Notes: generated from the sequence alone by a model not told the origin. Counted from the first letter of the stretch, positions 24,408 to 32,977 are shown. The stretch is DNA of 39,891 nt from Chloroflexota bacterium (GCA_012798515.1 JAAZNB010000760.1:1-39891); one strand, 5' to 3'. Translations and numbers: made by a program.

Positions 24408-26719
24408 AGCTCAGGTGTAGCGGTAATCACAAATTCGTCCGGCTGGGACTCGGTCTGCGTATTCTCGGCCGGAGGAGCCGCGGGAGGCGGCGCACTGGTG
24501 GCGGCCGGTGGGGCCGGCGGCGGCGTCTCGGTGGGCGTCTCACTCTCCGAAGGCGTCGGCGTCTTGGTCACGTAGTAGCTGGATTCCCAGTTGTACAGGC
24601 GGCCCGGACGACCGTCGAAATACAGCTCGACGACGCGGCGGAAGATCGGCGCCGCAATTTCGGAGCCCTCGCCGGCGTTCTCAGCGATGACCGCCACAGC
24701 AATGTCCGGCTTGTCCTCACGATTGGCGTCTGTAAAGCCGGCAAACCAGGCGTGGGGCACCCCGGTCGAATTCGAGGCCGTGCCGGTCTTGCCATATACC
24801 GGGACGCTGATCCCGGTGAACACGCTGAAAGCCGTGCCGCGCGGGTTGTTGACCACGCTGCGCATGGCGTCGCGGATGATTTGCATGGTATCAGAGCTGA
24901 TCGGCAGTTGGCCACGCTTTTCCGGGGTAAACTGCATGGCCACGTCGCCGTTCGGCGAGACTACTCTCTCCACCACCTGCGGGCGGTACAGCGTACCGCC
25001 ATTGCCGATAGCCGCGATGAAATTGGCTACCTGGAGTGGGGTCACCTGCAGGGTGGCCTGGCCGATACCCATCTGCACTGCGTCGCCTTCGTTGTTCGGG
25101 TAAGGCACGTTCCCCGTGTCCTCGGCCACCTGGTCGATGCCGGTGGCGCTGCCCAGGCCAAAGCCACGCGCCATCTCGGTGATGGCCTCGGGATGGTTCT
25201 GGCGATACAGCTGCAAACCGATGTGGTAGAACCACGGGTTACAGGAACGCATCAGGCCTTCCGGCAGGGTTAGCGTACCGCTGGGCGCCAGGCCCTTGTC
25301 ATACGTCCAATCGTAGAAGACCGACCCGTCCAGCTCGGTGAATTCGTGCCCGCACTCGTAGGTGTCTTCAGGCTTGAACACGCCGGTTTCCAGGGCAGCT
25401 GACATGGTGATGAGCTTGAATACCGAGCCGGGTTCGTACCCGCCCTGCGTGGCGCGGTTGAGCAGCATCCGGTCCGATGAATTGAGGATTTCGTTGGTCA
25501 GGTAAGAGCTGTTGTAATTGCTGGCCTCAAAAGAATTGGGGTCAAACTCGGGCGACGACACCATAGCCAGCACCCGGCCGGTATCACGTTCCAACACTAC
25601 GATGGCGCCTTTGAAACCGGCAATCGCCCGCTGCGACTGTTCTTGCAGGAACATGTCGATGGTGCTGTAGACCGAATAGGCAGGCTGCGAATCGGTCTGC
25701 GCCAGGCGGGTGATGATCTCGCCGTTAGGATCGGTCACGTACAGGGATGCCCCGCGCGTCCCGGTCAGGTAATCCTCGCCCCATTTCTCCAGGCCAGACC
25801 AACCCACCTTTTCGTCGATGCGATAGCCTTTGCGCTGGTATTCTTCCAGTTGTTCCTGCGGGATGGAGAGCACGTAACCGGTGACGTGCGGCGCCACGCC
25901 GCCGTCATAATAGAAACGCGAGGAGAAAGGATTGACCCACAAGCCGGCCATGCCCGATATGACGTCGTAGCGTTCGCTGACCTCCTGGGCCGGGACCTCG
26001 CCGATGGGCACGTAATCCTGTGGCAACGCGTCTTCCAGCATGCCCATGATCGCCAGAGGAGTCTTGCCGGTCATGGTGCCCAGGATGCTCAACAAGGCAT
26101 TGCGGTTATCATCGTCGATCTCGCCCGGGATGACGCCCAAGGCCATGGCATCCGCCTGGGCCGCCAGGGCCTCCCCATCGCGATCGTAGATGTTGCCGCG
26201 CGCCGGGATCTTCAAGTCCAGCGCCAGGTGATTGCCGCCGCGCAGTTCCGGCAGGATCATGCCATCTTCCCACTGTACACGCCACTGGCCGTTCTCGACG
26301 GCCAGGTTCATCACCATATCTCGCGAGACGTCACCCATCAGGGAAGTATGGAAGGTAACCCCATAAGCCACCTGGGCCGATTGAGGATTGGTCAGGGAGG
26401 AGAGGATCTGGAACTCCAGACGCTGCAAGCTCAAATTGAGCGTCGTCTCTTTGTAGCGGTTCGAAAACTCATCCAACGTAATCGAGTCTTGGGTGATGCG
26501 GGTCAGCATGGCGTACATGGCTTCGTAGTTGTCGGCCTGCCACGCTTCCAGGAAAGCCTGGGCAGCCGCCTGAGCATCTGGGGCACGCGTGACGTGCACC
26601 CCCGGCTCAGGCAGCGAGGTAGGCGATTGTACAACCTCTGGGGTGGTGGCCTGTGGCCCCGTAGAAGTACAGGCGGCCAACACGATCAACGACATTAGGA
26701 CCCAAAAACGAAACTTCAT
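24404..26719 (-). CDS. Lipoprotein class B penicillin-binding protein with MecA_N-type domain
   Basis: 771 residues from the ATG at 26719. I chose this start over the upstream in-frame ATG at 26740 because AGGAGG (26730-26735) precedes it by 10 nt and it overlaps the maf stop as ATGA. The N-terminus MKFRFWVLMSLIVLAAC is a lipobox signal (Cys17) instead of the usual membrane helix. Residues ~48-155 fit an NTF2-like MecA_N domain, ~170-330 a PBP dimerisation domain, and ~365-700 the transpeptidase with Ser432-x-x-Lys435 (GSVFK), Ser492-Cys-Asn494 and Lys644-Thr-Gly646. A Pro/Thr/Ala tail follows. It should cross-link peptidoglycan outside the membrane, possibly with a specific glycosyltransferase elsewhere. 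Confidence 0.92.
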   Translation of the reverse strand: MKFRFWVLMSLIVLAACTSTGPQATTPEVVQSPTSLPEPGVHVTRAPDAQAAAQAFLEAWQADNYEAMYAMLTRITQDSITLDEFSNRYKETTLNLSLQRLEFQILSSLTNPQSAQVAYGVTFHTSLMGDVSRDMVMNLAVENGQWRVQWEDGMILPELRGGNHLALDLKIPARGNIYDRDGEALAAQADAMALGVIPGEIDDDNRNALLSILGTMTGKTPLAIMGMLEDALPQDYVPIGEVPAQEVSERYDVISGMAGLWVNPFSSRFYYDGGVAPHVTGYVLSIPQEQLEEYQRKGYRIDEKVGWSGLEKWGEDYLTGTRGASLYVTDPNGEIITRLAQTDSQPAYSVYSTIDMFLQEQSQRAIAGFKGAIVVLERDTGRVLAMVSSPEFDPNSFEASNYNSSYLTNEILNSSDRMLLNRATQGGYEPGSVFKLITMSAALETGVFKPEDTYECGHEFTELDGSVFYDWTYDKGLAPSGTLTLPEGLMRSCNPWFYHIGLQLYRQNHPEAITEMARGFGLGSATGIDQVAEDTGNVPYPNNEGDAVQMGIGQATLQVTPLQVANFIAAIGNGGTLYRPQVVERVVSPNGDVAMQFTPEKRGQLPISSDTMQIIRDAMRSVVNNPRGTAFSVFTGISVPVYGKTGTASNSTGVPHAWFAGFTDANREDKPDIAVAVIAENAGEGSEIAAPIFRRVVELYFDGRPGRLYNWESSYYVTKTPTPSESETPTETPPPAPPAATSAPPPAAPPAENTQTESQPDEFVITATPEL

Positions 26720-27417
26720 TTGTTGTTTTCCTCCTGGCATGCTGCCAGATGTTCATCCGGTCGAAAATCCGGCCGGACGGCCTGGAAGACAGGACAATCA
26801 TACCGCAAATTTCCCTGGCACACGAGTGGTGCATCCAGGGCAGGATTCAGACCCAACTTCGCCGCCAGGCGCGCCAGGTTGCACAACGGCAGGCCCATCA
26901 CACAGGCATAGCAACCCCGGAAGTCCTCCACGGGGTGGAAACCGGCGTGTTGGATGGCGTATGCCCCGGCCTTGTCGAGCGGGTCGCCGCTGGCGACGTA
27001 GGCCTCCAGCTCGGCCTGGTTGTAAGCGCGCATGTGTACGTCCGTTCCACACAGGTCGGTCACCAGGCGCTCCTGCTGCGGGGAGAACAGCGCCAGGGCG
27101 GTATACACCTGGTGCGTGCGACCGCGCAGGCGGGCAAGCATATCCGCCGCCTGGCGAGCGTCTGCCGGTTTTCCCAGGATATCGATCCCATCCGCCACGG
27201 TGGTGTCTGCCGCCAGGATCAACACACCCGGTGCGACCAGCGCAGCGGCCGCACGCGCTTTCGTCTCTGCCAGGCGCAAGACGTAAGATTCGGGGCGTTC
27301 CTCAGGATAGGGGGTTTCATCGATGCCGACCGGAGCAACGTCAAAAGACCACCCCGACCAGGCCAGTATTTGCCGCCGGCGTGGAGAGCCGGACGCCAGT
27401 AGAATTTGCGGAACCAT
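26716..27417 (-). CDS. maf: Maf family nucleotide pyrophosphatase
   Basis: 233 residues. Maf enzymes hydrolyse dTTP/UTP or modified nucleotides (house-cleaning) and are tied to septum formation. Motifs: ILLASGSPRRRQIL (5-18), the DETP segment, ILAADTTV, and DKAGAYAIQ. A C-terminal extension of about 35 residues beyond the usual end holds VCQGNLRYDCPVF, a pair of cysteines not typical of the family. It is the first gene of a three-gene unit, overlapping the PBP start by 4 nt. No Shine-Dalgarno precedes the ATG; a TGATACAAT extended -10 lies only 9 nt upstream. Confidence 0.92.
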   Translation of the reverse strand: MVPQILLASGSPRRRQILAWSGWSFDVAPVGIDETPYPEERPESYVLRLAETKARAAAALVAPGVLILAADTTVADGIDILGKPADARQAADMLARLRGRTHQVYTALALFSPQQERLVTDLCGTDVHMRAYNQAELEAYVASGDPLDKAGAYAIQHAGFHPVEDFRGCYACVMGLPLCNLARLAAKLGLNPALDAPLVCQGNLRYDCPVFQAVRPDFRPDEHLAACQEENNK

Positions 27418-27426
27418 TGATTTTCG

Positions 27427-27435
27427 ATTGTATCA
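27427..27435 (-). promoter_or_regulatory. Extended -10 promoter of the maf-PBP-rsgA operon
   Basis: TGATACAAT on the minus strand (TGn extended -10 with TACAAT at 27427-27432). The predicted start is about 2-3 nt before the maf ATG, giving a nearly leaderless mRNA. Confidence 0.5.
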
Positions 27436-27482
27436 TAAAGTCAACCCCCTGCCCGGCGCGCCTTTTGCATGCGACAGGGCCA

Positions 27483-27599
27483 TTCGCAAAGCCGGCTAAC
27501 GCCCTCCAGCCCCATTTCTGTCGGGTGACTTTGCGAACGACCATGTTGCACGGGATACATCCCCAAGAGATCGCTTGCACCCCTCACAGGTTAGCCGGC
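27483..27599. repeat. Overlapping inverted repeats in the maf/xpt divergent region
   Basis: TTCGCAAAG (27483-27491) pairs with CTTTGCGAA (27529-27537); GCCGGCTAAC (27491-27500) pairs with GTTAGCCGGC (27590-27599). The two pairings overlap by one base. The segment CAGGGCCATTCGCAAA (27475-27490) recurs with one inserted C at 6285-6301. Confidence 0.6.
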
Positions 27600-27661
27600 A
27601 CATAAATAACAAGATCGAAAACACGTCATGATTTCACCTCCCCGAATCGTGGAGAGCAAAG

Positions 27662-27667
27662 TACAAT
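27662..27667 (+). promoter_or_regulatory. Possible -10 of the xpt-guaA operon
   Basis: TACAAT 31 nt before the xpt ATG; no clear -35 at 16-18 nt. I looked for a purine-riboswitch core upstream and saw none. Confidence 0.35.
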
Positions 27668-27698
27668 GACAGGATAACAAGTTTCCCTGGAGGCCTCC

Positions 27699-28271
27699 AT
27701 GCAAGCACTGACCGAGCGCATTCTCCGAGATGGCAAAAATCTCGGGGGTGGTATCTTAAAAGTAGATGGTTTCATCAACCACCAGGTTGATCCCGTTCTG
27801 ATGGACGCCTGTGGCGCCGAACTCGCCCGCCGTTTCGAAAAAGCGGGGGCCAACCGGGTGTTGACCGCTGAAATTTCCGGCATCGCCCCGGCGCTGATGA
27901 CGGCGCGTTATCTGAACCTGCCCGTCGTCTACGCCCGCAAAAACAAACCCATTACCATGCCCGACACGATCTACCTCACTGTGGCGCCATCCCACACCAA
28001 AGGGCACATGGTCGAGTTGATCGTCTCCCCCGAATACCTGCCCCGCGGCGAGCGGATCTTGATCATCGACGATTTCCTGGCCACCGGCTCTACCATCCAT
28101 GGCCTGGTGCGCCTGGCTCACGCCGCCGGCGCCGAAGTGGTCGGGATTGGCACCCTGATCGAGAAATCCTTCGAGGGCGGCCGCGAGGCGCTGTCTAAAT
28201 TGAACGTTCCTATCGAATCCCTGGCTTGCATCACCTCCATGGATAACGGCCAGATCCAGTTCGGCGATTGA
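27699..28271 (+). CDS. xpt: Xanthine phosphoribosyltransferase
   Basis: 190 residues, the length of Bacillus Xpt. It makes XMP from xanthine and PRPP. The PRPP-binding loop ILIIDDFLATGST lies at 120-132, and the opening MQALTERILRDGKNLGGGILKVDGFINHQVDP is characteristic of Xpt and separates it from adenine PRTs. A purine-base loop is visible in APSHTKGHMVELIVS. GGAGG precedes the ATG. It is followed after 23 nt by guaA, which converts its product XMP to GMP, so the pair forms a salvage pathway to guanine nucleotides. Confidence 0.95.
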   Translation: MQALTERILRDGKNLGGGILKVDGFINHQVDPVLMDACGAELARRFEKAGANRVLTAEISGIAPALMTARYLNLPVVYARKNKPITMPDTIYLTVAPSHTKGHMVELIVSPEYLPRGERILIIDDFLATGSTIHGLVRLAHAAGAEVVGIGTLIEKSFEGGREALSKLNVPIESLACITSMDNGQIQFGD

Positions 28272-28294
28272 CGCCGCTCATCCCTGGAGTAAAC

Positions 28295-29842
28295 ATGTCC
28301 GAAGCAATCATCATCCTCGATTTTGGATCGCAGTATTCCCAGCTGATCGCCCGCCGTGTGCGTGAAGCGCAGGTGTACTGCGAGTTATTTCCCTGGGACG
28401 CTCCGGCCGAAAAGATTCTGGCGCTGAACCCCAAAGGCTTCATCCTCTCCGGTGGGCCCTTATCCGTATACGAACCCGGCGCGCCCTACATTCCGGATTA
28501 CGTCCTGGAATCCGGCCTCCCCATCCTGGGTATTTGCTACGGCATGCAGGCGCTGACCCACGCCCTGGGCGGCAAGGTGGCCGCCGCAGTCTCGCGGGAA
28601 TACGGCCCGGCGCTGGTGGAGACCAACAGTGAAAACCCGCTGCTGCCCCCTGGCAGCTATGCGGTCTGGATGTCACATGGCGACCGCATCGAAAGCATGC
28701 CCGCGGGCTTCGAAGCCGTGGGATTCAGCGCCAACAGCCCGATCGCTGTCATGTGCGACGCGCAGCACAAGCGCTTTGGCGTGCAGTTCCACCCGGAAGT
28801 GCACCATACCCCCAGGGGCAAAGAGATCCTGCAGCGTTTCGTGGTGGACATCTGCGGCTGTTCTCCCAGCTGGACGCCCGAATCGATCATCCAGCAGGAA
28901 ATGGAGCGCATCCGCCGCCAGGTGGGGCAGGAGCCCGTGCTGGTAGCGGTCAGCGGAGGGGTAGATTCCAGCGTGGCCACGGCCCTGGCCTACCGCGCCG
29001 TAGGCGAGCAGCTCATTGCCGTGTTTGTCGATACCGGCATGCTGCGCCAGGGTGAACGCCAGCAGGTGGAAACGGCTTTCCGCGCCAGCCTGGGCGCCCA
29101 CCTGATCGTGGTCGACGCCCGGGAGACTTTTCTCAACGCTCTTAAAGGCGTCACGGACCCGGAACAAAAACGGCGCATCATCGGCGAAACTTTCATTCGC
29201 ACTTTCGAAGAACAGGCGCGGCAGGTCGGCAAGCCGCGCTTTTTGATTCAAGGCACCATCTATCCGGATGTGGTCGAGTCCAGCGCCCCGGACCGGGCCA
29301 AAGCGCAGCGCATCAAGACCCACCACAACGTGGGCGGCCTGCCCAGCGACCTGTCCTTCGAGCTGGTCGAGCCATTGCGCTACCTGTTTAAAGACGAAGT
29401 GCGCGCCGTCGGCGAAGCCCTGGGCCTGCCAACGGCTCTGGTCTGGCGCCAGCCCTTCCCGGGGCCGGGGCTGGCCGTGCGCTGCCTGGGTGAGATCACC
29501 GCGCCGCGCCTCGACAGCCTGCGCGCCGCCGACGCCATTTTCACCAGCGAGCTGGAGCGCGCCGGGTTGCTGGACCGCGCCCGCAGCGATCGGATCGGGC
29601 AAGCCTTTGCCGTACTGCTCCCTGTGCGTTCGGTGGGCGTCATGGGCGACCAGCGTACCTACCAGGAAGCCGTGGCGCTGCGCGCCATCACTACCGAAGA
29701 CTACATGACCGCCGATTGGGCCCGGCTGCCCTACGATCTGCTGGCGCAGATTGCCAACCGTATTGTTAATGAAGTTCCCGGTGTGAACCGGGTGGTGTTC
29801 GACGTAACCAGCAAGCCACCTGCCACGATTGAATGGGAATAA
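28295..29842 (+). CDS. guaA: GMP synthase (glutamine-hydrolysing)
   Basis: 515 residues. It converts XMP to GMP with ATP and glutamine. The class I glutamine amidotransferase part carries Cys81 (GICYGMQ) and the His/Glu pair in GVQFHPEVHHT; the ATP-pyrophosphatase part has the P-loop SGGVDSS near residue 227; the C-terminal dimerisation part ends NRVVFDVTSKPPATIEWE. I start at ATG 28295 because CTGGAG lies 6 nt upstream; a longer TTG-initiated frame at 28268 would overlap the xpt stop and lacks family sequence. Second gene of the xpt operon. Confidence 0.96.
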   Translation: MSEAIIILDFGSQYSQLIARRVREAQVYCELFPWDAPAEKILALNPKGFILSGGPLSVYEPGAPYIPDYVLESGLPILGICYGMQALTHALGGKVAAAVSREYGPALVETNSENPLLPPGSYAVWMSHGDRIESMPAGFEAVGFSANSPIAVMCDAQHKRFGVQFHPEVHHTPRGKEILQRFVVDICGCSPSWTPESIIQQEMERIRRQVGQEPVLVAVSGGVDSSVATALAYRAVGEQLIAVFVDTGMLRQGERQQVETAFRASLGAHLIVVDARETFLNALKGVTDPEQKRRIIGETFIRTFEEQARQVGKPRFLIQGTIYPDVVESSAPDRAKAQRIKTHHNVGGLPSDLSFELVEPLRYLFKDEVRAVGEALGLPTALVWRQPFPGPGLAVRCLGEITAPRLDSLRAADAIFTSELERAGLLDRARSDRIGQAFAVLLPVRSVGVMGDQRTYQEAVALRAITTEDYMTADWARLPYDLLAQIANRIVNEVPGVNRVVFDVTSKPPATIEWE

Positions 29843-29931
29843 TAACCAGCATCCCTGCAACTTTTTAAACGGCATTACGTAAACATTGGTAGGGAGACGC
29901 TACGGAAATGAGCAGGCGATCTTCCCCCACA

Positions 29932-30003
29932 GGCGCCCCAGGGCGCCCGGTACATGCCCAGGCGAGCAGCAGAAGCGCCTCTCTTCGATCTGCTCGCCTG
30001 GGC
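29932..30003. repeat. Strong hairpins after guaA
   Basis: GGCGCC (29932-29937) pairs with GGCGCC (29942-29947). Next, a 14-bp perfect stem GCCCAGGCGAGCAG (29956-29969) / CTGCTCGCCTGGGC (29990-30003) encloses a 20-nt loop. No T run follows, so it may be a non-classical terminator or a dispersed palindromic element. Confidence 0.65.
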
Positions 30004-30089
30004 GATGCCGGGGTAATGGATGTTGTGCTATTATTCTCACGGATTAGTACCGCCTGATTCGGGGGAATTCAACAGTATAGGAGGTCTCG

Positions 30090-31142
30090 ATGGACTACGG
30101 TGAAGTATTAAGTAAAGCCTGGCGTATTATCTGGAAATTTAAAGTACTCTGGATCTTTGGGCTGCTGGCCAGCTGTGGACGTGGCGGCGGCGGTGGCGGC
30201 GGTAATGGCGGGGCCAGCTACCGTTCCGGATCCGGTGACATGCCTTTCAACGGGCCCAATCCCTTGGATAGGATGTTCCCCGGCATGGAACAGTTTGGGC
30301 ACCGCATGGAGATGTGGTTCACCAGTGAAGGCGGCTGGTTGATCATTACCGCAATCGTCTTTGTCATCCTCATCCTGACCGTGCTCGCCATCTTGCTGAA
30401 CACGATGGGCCGCATCGGCCTGATCCGCGGCGCCTGGCGCGCCGACGAAGGCGCCGAGCGGCTGGCCTTTGGTGAGCTGTGGCGCGAGAGCCTGCCGTAC
30501 TTCTGGCGGGTGTTGGGCCTGACCTTATTGATGGTACTGGCCGGCATTCTCCTGGCCCTGGTGATCGTCTTGCCGCTGATCTTGCTCTCGGTAATTACCC
30601 TTGGCATCGGCCTGATCTGCGTGCTGCCGTTGCTCTGCTTGATGGTGCCGGTGCTGTGGTTTGTGACGGCTATCGTGGAACAGGCTTACGTGGCCATCGT
30701 CGGAGAAGACCTGGGGGTGTTCGAAGGCCTGAAACGCGGTTGGGACGTAACGCGCAACAACGTCGGCCAGATCATCGTGATGGGCCTGATCCTGATGATC
30801 GGCAGCGCCGTGATAGGCTTCCTCATCGCCATCCCGGCCATCCTCATCGTCCTTCCCATCATCGCCGGTTTCGTCATCAATTCACAAACCGCCATGGGAA
30901 CCGGGTTGATCGTGGCCAGCATTCTCTTCCTGATCTACCTGCCGGTAGCGCTCCTGGCCAGCAGCATCTTGCAGGCCTACGTCGGCACAGCCTGGACGCT
31001 GACCTTCCGCCGCCTGACCGGGCGCGGGGCAGCCGGCAACGTCGCTGTGTATCCCACCGTGACGCCCACACCCTCGCAGGATGTTGAGGACGTGGCCGAA
31101 GACGTCCAACCCCCGGCGGAAATGGGGTACCAGGCAGCATAA
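30090..31142 (+). CDS. Polytopic membrane protein of unknown function
   Basis: 350 residues. The start MDYGEVLSKAWRIIWKFKVLWIFGLLASC is a short amphipathic arm plus a first helix, then a Gly-run loop (seven Gly in a row). Further hydrophobic segments lie around 83-106, 132-190 (two or three helices), 226-262 and 272-305. A charged tail with PTVTPTPSQDVEDVAEDVQPP ends it. The layout, and the LGVFEGLKRGWDVTRNNVGQIIVMGLI segment between helices, resembles DUF7544/glycerophosphodiester-phosphodiesterase-type membrane domains found in many Chloroflexota, but I cannot assign a function. AGGAGG precedes the ATG by 6 nt. Confidence 0.75.
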   Translation: MDYGEVLSKAWRIIWKFKVLWIFGLLASCGRGGGGGGGNGGASYRSGSGDMPFNGPNPLDRMFPGMEQFGHRMEMWFTSEGGWLIITAIVFVILILTVLAILLNTMGRIGLIRGAWRADEGAERLAFGELWRESLPYFWRVLGLTLLMVLAGILLALVIVLPLILLSVITLGIGLICVLPLLCLMVPVLWFVTAIVEQAYVAIVGEDLGVFEGLKRGWDVTRNNVGQIIVMGLILMIGSAVIGFLIAIPAILIVLPIIAGFVINSQTAMGTGLIVASILFLIYLPVALLASSILQAYVGTAWTLTFRRLTGRGAAGNVAVYPTVTPTPSQDVEDVAEDVQPPAEMGYQAA

Positions 31143-31157
31143 TCTTATCGGTCTCGT

Positions 31158-31203
31158 AAAAACACCCTTCCGGCAGCTCCAGTCTGCGGAAGGGTGTTTT
31201 TTA
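31158..31203. terminator. Bidirectional terminator
   Basis: 11-bp stem ACACCCTTCCG (31162-31172) / CGGAAGGGTGT (31187-31197), with A-run before and TTTTT after, between the convergent membrane-protein and inositol-phosphatase genes. Confidence 0.93.
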
Positions 31204-31246
31204 TTGTGGTAAGCAGCGTATCCGGTTGGCGCCGGAGAAGCGGCGT

Positions 31247-32053
31247 TCAGGCCACCTTTTCGGTCTTACCGTCCAGCGTACTCTGGATGACTTCCAGCAT
31301 CTGCGGGTGCAGCACCGGGTTGGCGGCCACGATCGTGTAGGGGAAGTGGAATACGTCGGGGTCGCCCCGGAAAGTCGTCACCACCCCGCCGGCTTCACGC
31401 ACCATCAACGTACCGGCGGCGAAGTCGTAAGGCTTGATCTCCATCTCCCAATAGCCATCGAACCACCCGCAGGCAATGTAACACAGGTCCAGGGCCGCAG
31501 AGCCCAGGCGGCGTACTGCCTGCGCGGTAAAGGCAAAATTGGTGTAGTGGTCCAGGTTATTGCCGCGCTGGCCGTGCATATCGTATGGGAACCCGGTCAC
31601 CGTCAGGGCGTCGATCAATTTCTCCGTGGAAGCGACGTGGATCGGCTCGTCGTTCAGGAACGCGCCCTGGCCTTTAGCCGCGCTGAAGCAGTGGTCACGC
31701 ATGGGGTCGTACACCACACCCAACTGCAATTCGCCGCGATAGGCATAGCCGATGGAAACGGAAAAGATCGGGATGCCGTGTACGTAATTGACCGTGCCGT
31801 CCAACGGATCGATAAACCAGCGGTGCTCTTCTTGCTCGCCGTTGATCATACCGGTCTCTTCGGTAAACAATGAATGATCGGGAAAATGGCTGCGGATCTG
31901 GTCGATCAGGTAAGCCTCGGAACGCTGGTCGATCTCGGAAACGATGTCAATGACGCCTTTGTGACGCACCTGGTGCTGTTTGCCGTGGCCCTCGCGCAGG
32001 ATGCTGCCGGCCCCGGCCGCCCAGGTTTTAACGATATCGAGAGTGGGTTGCAT
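31247..32053 (-). CDS. suhB: Inositol monophosphatase family protein
   Basis: 268 residues. Li+-sensitive Mg2+-dependent sugar-phosphate phosphatase fold. Metal ligands: Glu65/Glu66 (FTEETG), Asp82 and Asp85 in WFIDPLDGTVNYVHG (79-93), and Asp210 in EIKPYDFAAG, where the usual first residues of the WDxAAG motif are replaced by PYDFAAG. Substrate could be inositol-1-phosphate, fructose-1,6-bisphosphate or PAP; the sequence cannot decide. GGAGATG lies about 8 nt upstream of the ATG. The 171 nt before it hold a GC palindrome (GCGGCGCGCCGC) and no clear promoter. Confidence 0.9.
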   Translation of the reverse strand: MQPTLDIVKTWAAGAGSILREGHGKQHQVRHKGVIDIVSEIDQRSEAYLIDQIRSHFPDHSLFTEETGMINGEQEEHRWFIDPLDGTVNYVHGIPIFSVSIGYAYRGELQLGVVYDPMRDHCFSAAKGQGAFLNDEPIHVASTEKLIDALTVTGFPYDMHGQRGNNLDHYTNFAFTAQAVRRLGSAALDLCYIACGWFDGYWEMEIKPYDFAAGTLMVREAGGVVTTFRGDPDVFHFPYTIVAANPVLHPQMLEVIQSTLDGKTEKVA

Positions 32054-32224
32054 GGATATTCATCTCCAACGGCTTCCTTGCCCGGGCCGGCAGCCGGCAT
32101 GAATTGAGCGGCGCGCCGCGCCGCCCAACGAATATGTCCCAGACAGAGGTGCACTTCAGTTGCTTACCGGGATCCCGGCCAGATGGTTTGGAAGCCTGCT
32201 TCTAAGATAATGCGATCTTTCTGG

Positions 32225-32881
32225 TTAAGTTTTCGCCGGCGAACCATCATTATTGGCGCCGGGTTTGAGCTGGTCTAAAGTCTGGTACAGCTGGTCGAGC
32301 TCCCGCTGGATCTCGTTACGGTCGCGCACCGCCTGGTCCAGCAGGGCCTCGAAAGCCGGTTTCTGCTCGGCCGGCAGCGACTGTAACAGCCGCTCCGTGC
32401 GGGCAATCTGAATATTCTTGTAACGCAGCTTGCTCTCCAGGCGCTCCCGGTAACCCTGGTAGAACTCCTCTTCGCCCATGGGGCGCGGCAGGGTGGCAAC
32501 ACCCTGGGTCAGGATTTCGGCCACGGTGAGCAAGAAGTCCTCGGTATCGATGGGTTTTTCGATAAACCGCACCCCACCCAGGCTGAGGGCAAACTTCTTA
32601 TCCTCTGGAGTAATGTAAGTAGCCGAGATGAACACCACCGGGATGCGGTTGGTCAGCGGGTTGGTGCGGATGGCGTGCGCCAGGCCAAAGCCATCCATCT
32701 TGGGCATCAAGATATCGGTCACCACCAGGCTGGGGTGCTCCTGGGAGATCTTTTCCAGGGCTTCCTGCCCGTTGCTGGCCGTTACCACCGGATAGCCCTT
32801 GAATCGCAAGGTCACCTCCAACAGTTCCTGCACGTTGGGGATATCCTCTACTACCAGGATGGGGCCATGCGCTATGTTCAT
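32225..32881 (-). CDS. Response regulator receiver with C-terminal coiled coil
   Basis: 218 residues from the ATG at 32881. The receiver (about 6-125) has Glu12/Asp13 (VVEDI), phospho-acceptor Asp56 (VVTDILMPKMDG), Ser85 (FISAT) and Lys108 (FIEKPI). Residues ~145-205 are heptad-like and charged (YRERLESKLRYKNIQIARTERLLQSLPAEQKPAFEALLDQAVRDRNEIQRELDQLYQTL), so the output is probably a coiled-coil interaction; no DNA-binding domain is present. The start is chosen because the promoter -10 ends 7 nt before this ATG, which would make it the first codon of a leaderless mRNA. A second ATG 6 nt upstream is the alternative. No partner kinase is in the window. Confidence 0.8.
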   Translation of the reverse strand: MNIAHGPILVVEDIPNVQELLEVTLRFKGYPVVTASNGQEALEKISQEHPSLVVTDILMPKMDGFGLAHAIRTNPLTNRIPVVFISATYITPEDKKFALSLGGVRFIEKPIDTEDFLLTVAEILTQGVATLPRPMGEEEFYQGYRERLESKLRYKNIQIARTERLLQSLPAEQKPAFEALLDQAVRDRNEIQRELDQLYQTLDQLKPGANNDGSPAKT

Positions 32882-32888
32882 ATGCATG

Positions 32889-32917
32889 ATTGTAGTATGG
32901 ATAGGTCCGAATTGCAA
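32889..32917 (-). promoter_or_regulatory. Promoter placing transcription start at the response-regulator ATG
   Basis: Minus strand TTGCAA (32912-32917), 17-nt spacer, TACAAT (32889-32894). The predicted start base falls at 32881-32882, on the ATG. No Shine-Dalgarno is present. Confidence 0.6.
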
Positions 32918-32977
32918 TACAGGCGGCCGTTTACGCCGCCCGTCTGGCAATACTGTTAACTTTTTAGCGCCGGTTTT

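Noticed and set aside
26720-26740. Longer PBP start at ATG 26740
   Set aside because: The AGGAGG lies inside that extension, in front of the ATG at 26719, which also overlaps the maf stop.
27600-27698. Guanine riboswitch ahead of xpt, as in Bacillus
   Set aside because: No purine-riboswitch core sequence or pairing pattern is seen in the upstream region.
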